A DNA stretch of 64,000 bases from Rhynchopus euleeides (Eukaryota > Euglenozoa > Diplonemea > Diplonemida > Diplonemidae). Of this stretch, positions 1 to 10,745 are shown piece by piece (position 1 is the first letter of the stretch; every line of letters starts with the position of its first letter). Made by a program: the position numbers and the translations under genes. The notes under the pieces are model-generated. The model did no database searches, was not told the origin of the DNA, and saw only the letters and a list, made by a program, of their open reading frames with translations. Location: contig OY723297.1 of the NCBI GenBank assembly GCA_963210315.1, positions 620,001-684,000 of the forward strand, given 5' to 3'.

Positions 1-832
1 TCACGTTCACCTTCACGCCCTCCTCCGCCTTCTTCTGCAGCAGGTCGCCCAGGATGATCTTTGTCCCGTCGAGGCTTTCGTAGCCCGGCACAACGATGTT
101 CCGCTCGCGGAGCATCGGGATCTCGACGTTGACACTCCACCCCACGATGTAGACGAAGATCTTTGCGCTGACGATGTTGTAGTACAGCTCCTCCCAGGCG
201 TTGCGCGGCTCGTAGTTGCGGTTGGGGCCCTCCCTGTCGTCGTCGTCGTGCCACGGCTGCCCGCCCTGCTGGTGGTGCCGCTTGTTGCCGAAGCCACGCT
301 GCTCCCCAGCGTAGACCTTCAGCTCCGGCAGGTAGTTCCGCTCGCACCCAACGTGCGCACTCTGGTAGAGGGTGATGCGGTTGCCCACACGGGCAGGGAA
401 GCGGGTGTTGCAGACATCGAGGGATCCGGGTGTCCTGTGGAACAGCGGCTTCAGCGTGAGGCGGATCTCGCCCTTCGCCAGAGGGAACCACCCGCTGACG
501 GCCTTGCCGGAGAGAAGGGGGCGGAGGCGTTCGTCCGTCACGTCGTACATCTTCTTCGTCATCAGCTCCTCACCGCTCGGGTCGGAGTCGACCACGGTGA
601 AGTCGAGGCCGCGGCACTCAACCATCGACACCACAGCGGTCTCATCCCACTTCGGGTCTGTGGACTTGCGGATGCACTTGGTACGCATGATGGTGTTACC
701 CCGGCAGTCCTTCACGATCCCGATGGGGTCGCCTGCGGAGAAGCCCATGTTGTCCGTCTTCGGGAGCTTCTTCGCCTCGTGTATGGTCAGCTCGTAGCAT
801 CCGTTCAGCAGCTCTTGGTGGAATGCAGACAT
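1..832 (-). CDS. C2-domain phospholipase D, plant-type (3' part beyond window)
   Basis: Open from the ATG at 832 through the left edge (277 codons seen), so the catalytic HKD motifs lie outside the window. Residues 1-125 look like a C2 domain (LTIHEAKKLPKTD near the start, then a D/E-rich loop), followed by the region that precedes the first HKD domain in plant-type PLDs: VGNRITLYQSAHVG, YEPRNAWEELYYNIVSAK, then YIVGWSVNVEI and ILGDLLQKKAEEGVKV. In that family the C2 domain binds membranes with calcium and the enzyme hydrolyses phosphatidylcholine to phosphatidic acid and choline. The family match is seen in the sequence; activity cannot be judged from this fragment. The translation was made by hand because the frame is open to the edge and has no stop here. 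Confidence 0.85.
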   Translation of the reverse strand, partial: MSAFHQELLNGCYELTIHEAKKLPKTDNMGFSAGDPIGIVKDCRGNTIMRTKCIRKSTDPKWDETAVVSMVECRGLDFTVVDSDPSGEELMTKKMYDVTDERLRPLLSGKAVSGWFPLAKGEIRLTLKPLFHRTPGSLDVCNTRFPARVGNRITLYQSAHVGCERNYLPELKVYAGEQRGFGNKRHHQQGGQPWHDDDDREGPNRNYEPRNAWEELYYNIVSAKIFVYIVGWSVNVEIPMLRERNIVVPGYESLDGTKIILGDLLQKKAEEGVKVNV

Positions 833-1079
833 TGCGGGGGGTGGTGGGTGAACGCTACCCAGAAGGAAAAGGGAGCCCCCAAGGAAGAACCGGCCTGACC
901 TGTTGTGAGTCGTTATGGGGGTGCTGCCAACCGACACGCGAAAGTCATATCACGGCGGAGATGGCATCAAGCTCAGGTAATCTGCAATCTGCAATCTGCA
1001 CTGCGACAAAAAGGCGGTGGGGTGGGGTCGGGGGGGGGGGGGTACAGTGGCTGGGGTAATTTTCTGGGGGGGTCGCTTA

Positions 1080-1279
1080 NNNNNNNNNNNNNNNNNNNNN
1101 NNNNNNNNNNNNNNNNNNNNNNNNNNNNNNNNNNNNNNNNNNNNNNNNNNNNNNNNNNNNNNNNNNNNNNNNNNNNNNNNNNNNNNNNNNNNNNNNNNNN
1201 NNNNNNNNNNNNNNNNNNNNNNNNNNNNNNNNNNNNNNNNNNNNNNNNNNNNNNNNNNNNNNNNNNNNNNNNNNNNNNN
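1080..1279. other. Assembly gap (200 N)
   Basis: A run of exactly 200 undetermined bases next to G-rich homopolymer sequence. A round 200 usually marks a scaffold gap of arbitrary length, so distances across it are not reliable. Confidence 0.97.
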
Positions 1280-3330
1280 AATGCGCCCAGACACACACCG
1301 ACCCCCACTCCCCACCCCCCCTCCTGGAACACTTTCGGCAGAAAAACAAGGTTTTTCCCAGCCGGGTTGGCCGAGCGACCGCTTCGTCCCACAAAAGAAT
1401 AGGAAGGTGATGGTGGTGGTGGTGCTGACAGGATTACCCTGATGTGGTCAATAAATACGATGAAGAAAGCGGGGGGGGGTCCAAGAGACACCGTCTAGCT
1501 GCTGGATTCGAGGTGCGTTTCTCACCCGTTTGCTCTTTCTTTGGAAGAGTCGCCCGTCCAGTTTGCCGGTGCACCCTCCGACCCCACTCCACCACCCTTC
1601 CGCCTCCAACACCCGGCCCCTGGTCTCTCATGTTCGCTGCACCCTGCACGCCTGCGACCTGAAACACACAAACTTGTTTGCAAGCCGCCAGCCCAGGGTT
1701 CCTGCGATTTGTGAGTGGCAAATCAGAAGTGCGTTGGCGAGGTGGGTAGACCCGGTGTGGATCATACCCCCACAGGTTCGTGGTTCTTCGTGTGGTTTTG
1801 GTGGTTCATTCATTAAAGCGGAGGTGGCTCTGGCTGCAGTTTGGGCTACAGCACGTCTCCAGTCGTGCGCGTGAGGTGTTGAGTTCGGTGGTGGATCCTG
1901 TGCAGATCATGCACCTCGTATGTATGCACCTGTATCTGTGCCAAGGCATGCTATTGCGGCCGGTGTTTTCTTGTCGCAAAATGCATCCCACCCGCAAAAA
2001 AAACGCACACCAGTATTTTTCTTTCGCTTTGGAACTTCGAAAAACAGGGTGTTGATGTGGCAAGCCAACTCGGCTGACACCAAAAAAAACGTGACACAAA
2101 AGATATATCTGCTCGCAATCGTTTTGCCGACACAGCCACCCACCCACCCCACTCTCCCTACACTACACCCCCCGGGCCCGGCAGAAGTGGAGTGAGGTGG
2201 GGTTGCAAGACCCCCAGTTTGGCTGCGTCTGACTAGCAAATCGTACTCCCTTCGCTTTATTATAGACACCCTGTCCAGCAACTGTGGGAGAACAGTTCCG
2301 GACTACTTTTTGTTGAGCGCACAAAAGAAAAGGCAAGAAGTACAGCAAGGCAGGGGGTGGTATGGCAGATGCAGCATTGCCGGCAGGTCTCCACCAGGGC
2401 ACTGGAAGCGCCTTGCAGAAACCCAAGAAAATCAGACTGCGGTCGACTCCAAAGAACCAACAAGGCGGGGTGTGCTTGGAGAGGGGAGGGGCGTTTCCCA
2501 ATCCAATGCAAGCCGGGCCTGCTTATGGAATCCGGAAATGCCGCCTGATTCCTGCTTCTGGTGCAAGAGACGCCTCCAGACAATGGTTTACATGACAGGC
2601 AGGTGAGGCAGTGAAGCAATTTTGACCAACACGCCTGCTGGAGAGGGGGGGAGGGGGGATCCTGCAGGGTGATTTGGCCAAAAAAAACGAAAGGGAGACT
2701 CGCATTCATCGGGCTCGGTGTATGGTTGTCTTGCTGTTGGGTGTTTGCGCCGTTATCGAGGTGGAGAGGATGGGGTGGGTGTCACAAATTGAACTTACTT
2801 AAAACTGGATCCTGGCCACTCTGGGGGGGGGGGGGGGAGGAAGGAGGTCTGAAGACCCCCTAGGCACAGCGGAGAAACGATTCGCATCGTCGCATATCGT
2901 CGCATGACGTGATGATCACAACATCACACACCTGCAGACACATCGCACACGCAGAATCCGATAAGTATCGCATGCGAATCGTTTTCCCCCCACCATGGCT
3001 CCGAAAGGGATTGTGTGGCACGCAGGTGCATTGACTTTTTTTTGGCGGGACAGCAGTTTGAGTTCAATTTCCTCTCATTCCCCTTTTCAAAAAAATCGCA
3101 GCGCAACAATAAGAAAGGATAACATGGCAGACCACAACCCTGTGGGGCGGGCGGGGCGTGGTGCCTGCCTCAGAACCAGAAGCCAAAAGTAAAAAGAACC
3201 ATAAATAGAAAGCTGTATCGCGGAAGCGACGGAAGAAAGGAATACATCGGTGAGGGTGACTTCACCAGCCGGCCGTCAATCAAGATATTTCTCACTGGGA
3301 GAACTGTGCCACCTCCGCTCTGGCAAACGC

Positions 3331-3358
3331 AAACCCGCAAAACCCGATTTGCGGGTTT
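3331..3358. repeat. Perfect inverted repeat, 11-bp stem
   Basis: AAACCCGCAAA at 3331-3341 and its exact reverse complement at 3348-3358 flank a 6-base loop. It lies downstream of the ankyrin gene's stop on the coding strand. Role unknown; it could be a structured 3' element or chance in skewed sequence. Confidence 0.6.
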
Positions 3359-3820
3359 TCACACAACTCAGGACAGACTTTGCAGCGACACACGTCGGGC
3401 CGGGCCGGGCCGAGTTGCCTCACAGTAAATGAAAGATTCGCAAAAACCAATCCAACACTCACATGACCCCCGACCCCCCACCCCCTTCTGAATCCTGAAC
3501 CCAAACAAAATATCCCAGATTCGGGGGAGGAAGGGGAGAAAACCCCCCCCCCCCACACCCCACACCGACTCACCCACTCCACACAACACACTGTGACAGT
3601 ATTCTACACACCCCTCTCCCCCTTCGGCAGATCTCCGCCTCTCTCTCATGACCACCACTCCCAGCTGACAGGACACCCTACCCAACAGGGCAAGCCACTA
3701 AGCAGCTCAGCCAGGCCCAGCACAGCTCACTCGTTTTGGGACGGTTGCCTGGCACAGAACGGGGATGTGGGAGGGAGGGGCGGGGCCCCCCTGTGGCGCG
3801 CGTGAGGCGCGTTTACCCCA

Positions 3821-4843
3821 CTAAGACGTATCCCTGAGAAATTTCAGCACTCTTGAGAGGAACCCGCCGTAGCATGTCATCAGCATCGCTGTGATGAGCA
3901 CACGCGCCCCGATGAAGGAGACCGCACCTGCATAAGAGAGAAGCTCGCACAGCGCACTCCCATCCTCACACTGGATGCCTAAGGGGAGAGCTGCGGCTGA
4001 CTGGATGTACACACCGGAGAAGGCGGGAACGCCTATCACGAGGGCAGCTATCATCTGCGTGTCGTTGCTCCACAGCTCGACTGTTTCCCAGATCTGCCGG
4101 AGCAGGCCACGCCTCGATATCCTCCTGAGGTAGGCAGCACCCGACGCCGTCACATGCACGGCGTGCATCCACGCCGTCCACCCGTTGGCATCCCTCCTGT
4201 TGATGTCGGCGCCACGTCGGAGCAGAAACACAGCCAGATCCATATGCCCCCGCATCGCGGCGAACATCAGAGGCGTCTGCAGGGCGTGGTTAACCTGGTT
4301 GATGCCTGCCCCTTTATCGAGGAGCTGTGCTGCGGTTCGGGCGTGCCCCCCATCACAGGCGCGCATCAGAATTGTGGAACCCCAGGTGTCTGTCGCGTCG
4401 ACCGTCTCGATGCATCCCCACAGGCACTGCAGGGCTGGCTCGCTCTCGCCTGTGCAGTAGTCCTTCGGGGAGGGTGTGTCGGTGATATCATAGGGTTGGT
4501 AGGGTGTGCAGTGCTGCTGGACATTCACAGTGCCGTGTCGATCCAGGAGGTGGATGAGCGCCTGTTCGTAGTCTCCGGTGATGCCCCACATCTCGCGGAG
4601 CTGCCGCCTCGCGGCGTGCTTCTGGTCCGGCTCGATGTGGATGGATTCGCACGACCCGAAGCTGAGTGCGGAGATCAGCGTGTCATCCTTGTTGTATTCA
4701 TCGCTGCACTCCCCGCGGAGGGAGAAGCTGTGCTCCTCAAGCCCCCACGACCTGCCAGCCGCCTCCTTCAGGTCACGCACCTTAGCATTCTCCGACACAG
4801 TCACAAACAGCTCCGAGCCGTACAGCGCGGTTCGGATATCCAT
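3821..4843 (-). CDS. Ubiquitin-like/ankyrin-repeat membrane protein
   Basis: 340 aa from the ATG at 4843; the longer open frame upstream is low complexity. Residues 1-75 have a ubiquitin-like beta-grasp pattern (MDIRTALYGSELFVTV, then KVRDLKEAAG, ending in SIHIEP). About two and a half ankyrin repeats follow in the middle (STILMRACDGGHARTAAQLL, TPLMFAAMRGHMDLAVFLL, GWTAWMHAVH). The C-terminal third is hydrophobic, with two or three likely membrane segments (MIAALVIGVPAFSGVY; AGAVSFIGARVLITAMLM). I infer a membrane-anchored adaptor with a cytosolic Ubl-ankyrin region. No enzymatic motif is visible and I do not recognise a named orthologue. Confidence 0.75.
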   Translation of the reverse strand: MDIRTALYGSELFVTVSENAKVRDLKEAAGRSWGLEEHSFSLRGECSDEYNKDDTLISALSFGSCESIHIEPDQKHAARRQLREMWGITGDYEQALIHLLDRHGTVNVQQHCTPYQPYDITDTPSPKDYCTGESEPALQCLWGCIETVDATDTWGSTILMRACDGGHARTAAQLLDKGAGINQVNHALQTPLMFAAMRGHMDLAVFLLRRGADINRRDANGWTAWMHAVHVTASGAAYLRRISRRGLLRQIWETVELWSNDTQMIAALVIGVPAFSGVYIQSAAALPLGIQCEDGSALCELLSYAGAVSFIGARVLITAMLMTCYGGFLSRVLKFLRDTS

Positions 4844-5476
4844 CCCAGAGCAGAGAGAAGGGAAATGCCACCCCCCAACGCTATCCCCCCGCCGCCCTCT
4901 GCGCAACTCGAGTGCTCACACCCAGGCGGTTGAACACACTCATTCACTCGTGTGGGGCGGAGGGGGGGGGGGATGGAGGAGGAAAGAGAAAAGGGGCGAT
5001 AGTTCACAGAGGAGGAGGGGGAGGAGAAGAGGGGGTTATGGATGAATCCTGCCGAGAAAGGCACTGTGGGTGGGTGGGGGGCTGGGGGGGGGGGGGGGTA
5101 TTGAAATAGAAGTCGAAGGAAGCTTTGTGGGCGGGGGTGGGGAGCGGATCGGAGGGGTGGGTTCTTCTGCCAGGCCTGTTCGGGGCAATAGAGGGGTGCG
5201 TGTGGTGGATGAGGCGCGGTGACACGTGGGATCGGCGTGATTGTCAGTGGCGCAGTGGAGTGGCGGAGGGGCTGAAAAAGCCGGGATGGGGTGGGGGGGG
5301 GGGGGGGGGGTGGGAGACCTGACCTCACACCAGGGCTTTTCCTAAATCTGGGGGCCCGGGGGGCTGGTGACCGAAATCGGATACAAAAAAAACGCGCTAC
5401 TGAGGCACCTGTTTGGGGGGCTCAAAACTGATCGCATCGCCGCACATGACTGGCGTTATTGCATTATTTGAGCTCC

Positions 5477-5695
5477 GTGCGGATCGTAGTGGGGTCATTT
5501 TGGTGGTGTGCGTGCCAAGTTTCACCCATGAAATGTGGGTCTGGTTCAGGGACTTCTGAAGGGAGGATGTGACTGGGAGGCCAGAAATCAGCCCACCCAC
5601 ACCACCCACCCAGCGGGACCCCACTTACAGGTTTTTCAAAACCCTGTTCCTCTGAATATTTGGGATCTGTGCGGATCGCGGTGGGGTCATTTTGG
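5477..5695. repeat. Degenerate direct repeat, two 27-bp copies
   Basis: Copies at 5477-5503 and 5669-5695 share GTGCGGATCG followed by GTGGGGTCATTTTGG, differing at two positions, with weaker similarity in the flanks. The 192-bp spacing suggests an old tandem duplication. Confidence 0.6.
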
Positions 5696-5808
5696 CCATG
5701 GGGTGTCTGTTTGCACCCCTTACTGGGGGTTGCCATGTGGGCTCAGACCCCCGTAGACATGCAGGTCGGAGAGTGCACTGAGGTGCGGAGGAATGCACCA
5801 CTGAACAC

Positions 5809-5839
5809 AGACACACGGCCCCTCCGGGGCCGTGTGTCT
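5809..5839. repeat. Perfect hairpin, 14-bp stem and 3-base loop
   Basis: AGACACACGGCCCC at 5809-5822 is followed by TCC and then its exact reverse complement at 5826-5839. The stem is long, GC-rich and uninterrupted, so it would fold as DNA cruciform or RNA hairpin. It lies in non-coding sequence upstream of the ankyrin gene. Function unknown. Confidence 0.8.
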
Positions 5840-5969
5840 TTGCTTGGTGCATCTTCTCCCTCACAGGCAGCATCCCCCCAGCCGCTCAGCCCCTCAGCAC
5901 CCTCCACTCCGGTGAATCCTCACCAGAATTTTTTTTCCTGCAGTGCAAAAAAAACGCGCTAAACAGAGT

Positions 5970-6007
5970 GCAAAAAGTGTCACTGCGCTTTGTTCGGCAC
6001 TTTTTGC
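5970..6007. repeat. Inverted repeat GCAAAAAGTG/CACTTTTTGC
   Basis: Two exact 10-bp arms (5970-5979 and 5998-6007) with an 18-base loop, shortly after an A8-CGCG motif. Non-coding; role unknown. Confidence 0.6.
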
Positions 6008-6625
6008 TTTGGTTTCTTTTTTGCGTTGACGCTTCCACACTCACACTCCTGCTGATGATGGTGTCGTGAGTGAGGAGCACAAGGGCACGAACAAGCACGC
6101 GACACTTTCCGCCCACATCGAAGTGTGCTGAAAAAAAACGCGCCAGACAGAGGAAAAATCTGAAATTCAAAATCATGGAATCCGGACCCCTAGTTAGGAA
6201 TAGCTCTGCCTCACACCGGATCCAAATTGTTTTTTTTGAGTTGCACATGGTGTGTGTTTTTCCCACACCCTGAGAGGGGGCCTCCTGGCGCTATTCCCCG
6301 GGCCCTTTTTTTTTCTTTCTTTCCTGTGTCACTTTATCGATTTTGCCCCCACCCCCCCTCCCCTTTTTTTTCACCTCTCTTTTTTCCCTTCAAACCCGAC
6401 CCCGGCTCCTCCTCACCAGCGAGACACCACCTCCCCTCCCCCGACAACAGCATGCTCCGGAACACGGGTCGGACAGGAGAGCGATGAAAATCGCCTCGAG
6501 TCGTCTGACCAGGAGAGATTGTCAGCATCTTCTAGGAAGCGTGTGGGGCAGGGTGTGGTGGGGAGGGGGGGGACAAAATATCCATAGTTTTGAACGTTGG
6601 GGAAGGGGGGGCGGGGGGCGGAGGT

Positions 6626-6700
6626 GAGGGGAGGGGAGGGGAGGGGAGGGGAGGGGAGGGGAGGGGAGGGGAGGGGAGGGGAGGGGAGGGGAGGGGAGGG
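6626..6700. repeat. (GAGGG)15 microsatellite
   Basis: Fifteen uninterrupted 5-bp units. The G-rich plus strand could form G-quadruplex structures; the transcribed product would be CCCTC-rich. Length may be unstable or misassembled. Confidence 0.95.
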
Positions 6701-7231
6701 GGCGGAAACCCAGCACTATCAGCAGCAGGGCAGAGATGCATGCGTGTTTATGTTGATCGGGTATTGAAGGGTAGGCTTCCCGCACAAAAGTGTGTGTGCG
6801 GACGGGGGGTGAGTAGGACGGAGTGGGGGGTATGGTTGGGTATCTTTTTTTTGAGGCACACCCACACCCACTCACGCAAAAAAAAGCCTCAAAAAGGTGC
6901 TATGATGCACGGCACGGGGGGGGGGGGGTGTCCTCCCAGAAACACACCAATGAAATACCCATCCACACCCTGCCTCTGCACGACCGGAGGCGGGCCATTG
7001 AAGGCCCCACCATTTCAACAAAACACACGCCCTCACCCTCACCCTCCCCCGACCTGAAGCACCCACCCACACCCTCTCCCGTGAAAACAGGCGGAGAGGG
7101 TTTGGGCGGGTTCCCGTGTTGAGCCCGTGTGCCCCGATCAGCCCGAAAGGCACCCTCGGCTAGCAGCCCCATCCGCAGGCGCACATCTGCCCAGGTGATG
7201 GGGCCAGCCGGTGTGCCGTTGTGTGGGCCTC

Positions 7232-10022
7232 TTAGGTCGCCTTCGCCAGACCTGCCCGCTGGAAAGGGGAGTCGGCCAGGAAGGACCAGTGGTATATTAT
7301 CTTATCCTTCACCGTCGCAATGACGCTGTGGATGCGGTTGTCGGCCTCGTGTACGACCACGACTGAGGTGATCGGTTGTTTCGGCCCCTGCATCATGTAG
7401 AACGGCAGCACCTCTGTCGGCTTGCCACCGCCCTGGGAATAGTTGACAGGCGAAAGGTCAAACATGCCAACAGCCTTGTCGTCTGACCCGCTTATGACCC
7501 TGTTGCGCAGTGGATCGTAGTGCAGCGACCGGATTGACCCGTCGTGCCCCGTCAGCACAGCGACGACTGTCTCCGTGACCTGCAAAAGGTGTGGGGGTGG
7601 TGAGAAACGATTGGCCCACATGGCGTGCACGGCATACTGTGTTGAATATAGAAATCGTGTTGTCCCACGCTGCTGTCACCGTGATGTGGCGGTCGGAGTC
7701 GGTGCAGAGGCACTCGATGGGGGACTCGTGGAGCCGCTTCGTCAGAACCTGCTTCCCGCCGCTATTCCAACACTTCAGGAGGCCACCCCCGCAGCACGAC
7801 ACGAGGATGTCGGTGTTGGTAGGCGCAATACTCGAACGCGATGCACGGCTCTGGGAGGCAACAGGCGCCTCTGACAAACGCCTCTCATCCGATATGCCAG
7901 AGTTCTTGGAGATGCACGCTTCCGTCATAACCCCAAGGCAGTTGACAGGCCCCATGTGGCCCGACAGCTTCCAGGTCACAGTGCCGTCCCAACCCCACCC
8001 AAAGATGAGGCTGTCCCGCGAGGCGCTGATAACCACTGTGGGCTTCGCTACGATGGCCGAAACCTTCAGTGTGTGCCCTTCCAACACGTGCTTCGGAGTG
8101 ATCTGCGTGAACAGGGTGTAAGCAAGAAGGCGAATACCGTGTGGAATATATTGTACGCTTGTGTGGGCTAAACCACACAGACAATCTGGATAAGCATATG
8201 CAGAACAACGCACTATCGATCACCACACCAGAACAAAGCTCGACGTGAAGAAACGTGGGCACACAGAGGCTGGGCACACCTGGTGGGCAAACTCCTTCGC
8301 CTTCGATGACCGGCGCTGCTTCTTATGGCTCTGCAGGTCCCAGATGATTACCTTGCGGTCCATCGACCCCGTCACGCAGAGGGCTGGGCCATGCGGCACA
8401 GGCTCCTGTGGTTGGACGGGGTTGTGGCACACAGCACCGGGTCAGGCCAATTCGACAAGCCGCCACACACACATGCAGAACCCTTTTTTTTGCTGCAGCG
8501 GAGAGCACGCTCTCCACTGCCACAATATCAACAGGGTTTTGAGCGATTTGCGCTCAAATCCTTCACACAGCATGACCAATATGGGCACCGCGTGTCCTTT
8601 TCGAAAGTCCCAAAACAAAACCACGCTGCATACGACAACAGAAATCGCCTCTCCATGCCCGATGAGGTTCAGCTCGGGGCGCGTCAGATCCCCACGAAGC
8701 CACACGCTGGTGGTACAGTCCTCCGACCCGATGAATATACGCTCGTCCGTCGCAGCGACTGCGGTGATGGGCGCATCATGCTCCGACAGCATCGTGGAGG
8801 GCTGAGCCGGATCTGCCGGGCTGCGCACCTGCACGTCGCCCTTCTCATCCCCTGTCACCAGCAGGGGCAGCTCGGGCGGCGGCGGTGGCGGGGCCTCCTC
8901 TTCGGACTCCACCACCTCAGGCACCTGCTGCACAACCTCGAAGACCCGCAGGCACGACGCGACCTTCGGGACAGCGAAGAAGGACGCCACGCCTCCCCCA
9001 ACCATCTCCGCCTGCATCCGCTTCGACCACAGCTTTACACCATCCTCCGAGCAGCACTGCCGCACCCATTCGAGGTACCACCCGTAGTAATTTGCCCCAC
9101 ACTTCACCTCGGGGAGGCTGTGGAAGCTGCTGGTGGTTTTCATCTGCTCGAGCCGCCTCCGCTTGAGCAGCGCAGGCTTCCAATACTCGTCGGTGAGGGC
9201 CCACTGCCGCAGATGCGCCGAGGAGGACGCCAGGGCGCGGAGGCAGTCGATATCCGCAAACTCCAACACGATGCGCACCATCCTGTCCGGCAGCAGCTTC
9301 GCCTGGACACCCCGGTCCTTCGCTGCAAGGCGCAGCTCATCCAGCTCCAGGATGTCCTGCGCTGCGTAGTCGCGTCGCAGCTCCTGCAGTTTGTCGAGCA
9401 CGTCTGATGATATGAACTCCTCAAGAGAGATGGTGTCCCCCGTCAGGAAGAATCGGTTGACGTCCTCCTTCTGCGGCGCTGCCACGCCGAGCTCGACCAG
9501 GGCAGCGTGGAGTTCGATCTGATCGATCTCCCCGTCGCCGTTTGCGTCGATGTCGTCGAAGAACTGCTGGACGGAGGCGCGTTTTCTCTCCTCGTTGCGC
9601 GATTTCCGCCGCGAGGTGGCGGAGAGCCTGTCCTGCTGCCCGACGCTCCCCGCGTCTTGGTCTGGGAAGCTGCTCTCGTCGGGAACCTCCGTTACAGTCT
9701 GCACCGTCTCATCGTCGCGCCTCCCAGGCGTGGGTGAGGGCGGGGGGGAGGGGGACCCCCCGTTGCTCTGCGCGTCCTTCAGCTCCCCCGCCTTCTTCTG
9801 GTTGCGGCTCTCATCCGTCTCGATCTCATCCGGGATCTCCTCAGCCTCCAGGAAGGAGGAGGTCTCGGCCTTCTCGCTCTCGTCGATGTTGCTGACCCGC
9901 CGCATCCCGTTGTTGCTCTTGCGCCTCGCACCCCCGCCGGCCTTGCTCTTCCGGCGCGGCGCGGTGATCAAAGAGCTCCCGGTGCTTGTGGGCCGGCTGG
10001 TGGAGGTGGATCTGCCCTTCAT
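7232..10022 (-). CDS. EF-hand/F-box-like/WD40-repeat protein, 4 exons
   Basis: Exons 10022-8634, 8405-8280, 8102-7638 and 7579-7232 join in phase 0 to give 775 aa. Donors are GTATGC, GTGTGC and GTATGC; acceptors end in CAG. The N-terminus is Ser/Arg/Glu-rich and disordered. An EF-hand with a good calcium loop (DIDANGDGEIDQIE) lies near residue 158. An F-box-like helix pair follows near 245-285 (EFADIDCLRALASSSAHLR, then DEYWKPALLKRR). WD40 repeats run from about 390 to the end (GHGEAISVV, SMDRKVIIWDLQ, LEGHTLKVSAIV, LTGHDGSIRSLHYD, SGSDDKAVGMFDLS). Splicing restores complete WD repeats across each junction, which supports the model. By family logic it could be a calcium-responsive substrate receptor of an SCF ubiquitin ligase, but the F-box match is weak. 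Start chosen as the first ATG of the open frame. Confidence 0.85.
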
Positions 10023-10745
10023 CTTTGCGGCAGACCTCCTACCCCACCCCACTCCACCACCACCACCACCACTACCTCCACCACCCCCTCCCAACGAACC
10101 TCCAGCACGCCCACCGCTGTCCGGTGTACCGCCTGCCAAGGCGGTGGGGGGGTGGGGGTCAGTGTACAGGAGAGAAAGAGAGAGAGAGATGCAGGGGGGG
10201 GTGGGGGTGGGCAGTGCTGTCCTGGGTTCTATTCAGCCACGAGAGTGCTGGAAAATGGGGGTGTGGTGTGGTGGGCGGCGTTTCGTTTCATCTGAGAGAT
10301 GAGATGTGAGTGGCGGGGACAGAGAGGAGGGGTGGGGTGGGGGGGGTGGCACATGCCGTTTGCGTTGGGTGGCGTTGTGTGTTGACTCGAGCTTCCGAGG
10401 GGGGGGGGGGGGGGGGGGGGGTGGGCTGGGGAAGAAGCATGCCAGCGCGGCACGGGAATTTGAGAGAGAGGGGGGGGTGGAGCAGTGCAAGTGTGTATAC
10501 AGAACACACACCACAGGCAGAGGCGTCGAGTTACCCACCCCTCCTCCTCCTCTTCCTCCTTCCCCCACACCCCAAGGCAACAGCACGGCATTCATTGGAG
10601 ACCATCAGATCCAGATTGTGTTTTGGGTGGGAGGGGGCCGCGTGCCTCCGTTGCGAGGGGGGCCCCCCGCCCCACCCACACCACCACAGCCCCTCTCTCT
10701 CTCTCGCTCGCTCCACCAGCCCCCAACGACAGCCAGAAAGGAAAC
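10023..10745. other. Intergenic, no gene seen
   Basis: Spans the presumed 5' leader of the WD40 gene and the 3' flank of the next gene upstream. It contains AG-rich microsatellite sequence near 10170, a 23-base G-run and CT-rich tracts. Nothing else recognised. Confidence 0.7.
10399..10421. repeat. G23 homopolymer
   Basis: Twenty-three consecutive G on the plus strand (C on the transcribed sense strand). Prone to sequencing error and polymorphism. Confidence 0.95.

Larger units (their letters stand above)
833..3820. other. Long intergenic stretch, no gene seen
   Basis: About 3 kb between the PLD start and the ankyrin gene's stop. It holds an assembly gap, G- and C-homopolymers (for example near 1030, 2825 and 3541), A-tracts, and a small inverted repeat at 3331. 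Open frames here are short, low-complexity and show no recognisable domain on either strand. Confidence 0.7.
4844..7231. other. Repeat-rich intergenic stretch, no gene seen
   Basis: About 2.4 kb between two minus-strand genes. It contains three A8-CGCG motifs, a degenerate 27-bp direct repeat, two good inverted repeats, a (GAGGG)15 microsatellite and several G-runs. Open frames are low-complexity. I saw no tRNA-like or snRNA-like box. Confidence 0.7.

Noticed and set aside
10023-10139. Longer N-terminus for the EF-hand/WD40 protein
   Set aside because: The extended frame begins at TTG, not ATG, and is a Gly run encoded by GGT repeats. The same reasoning set internal ATG starts for the nucleotidase-like and UNG genes.
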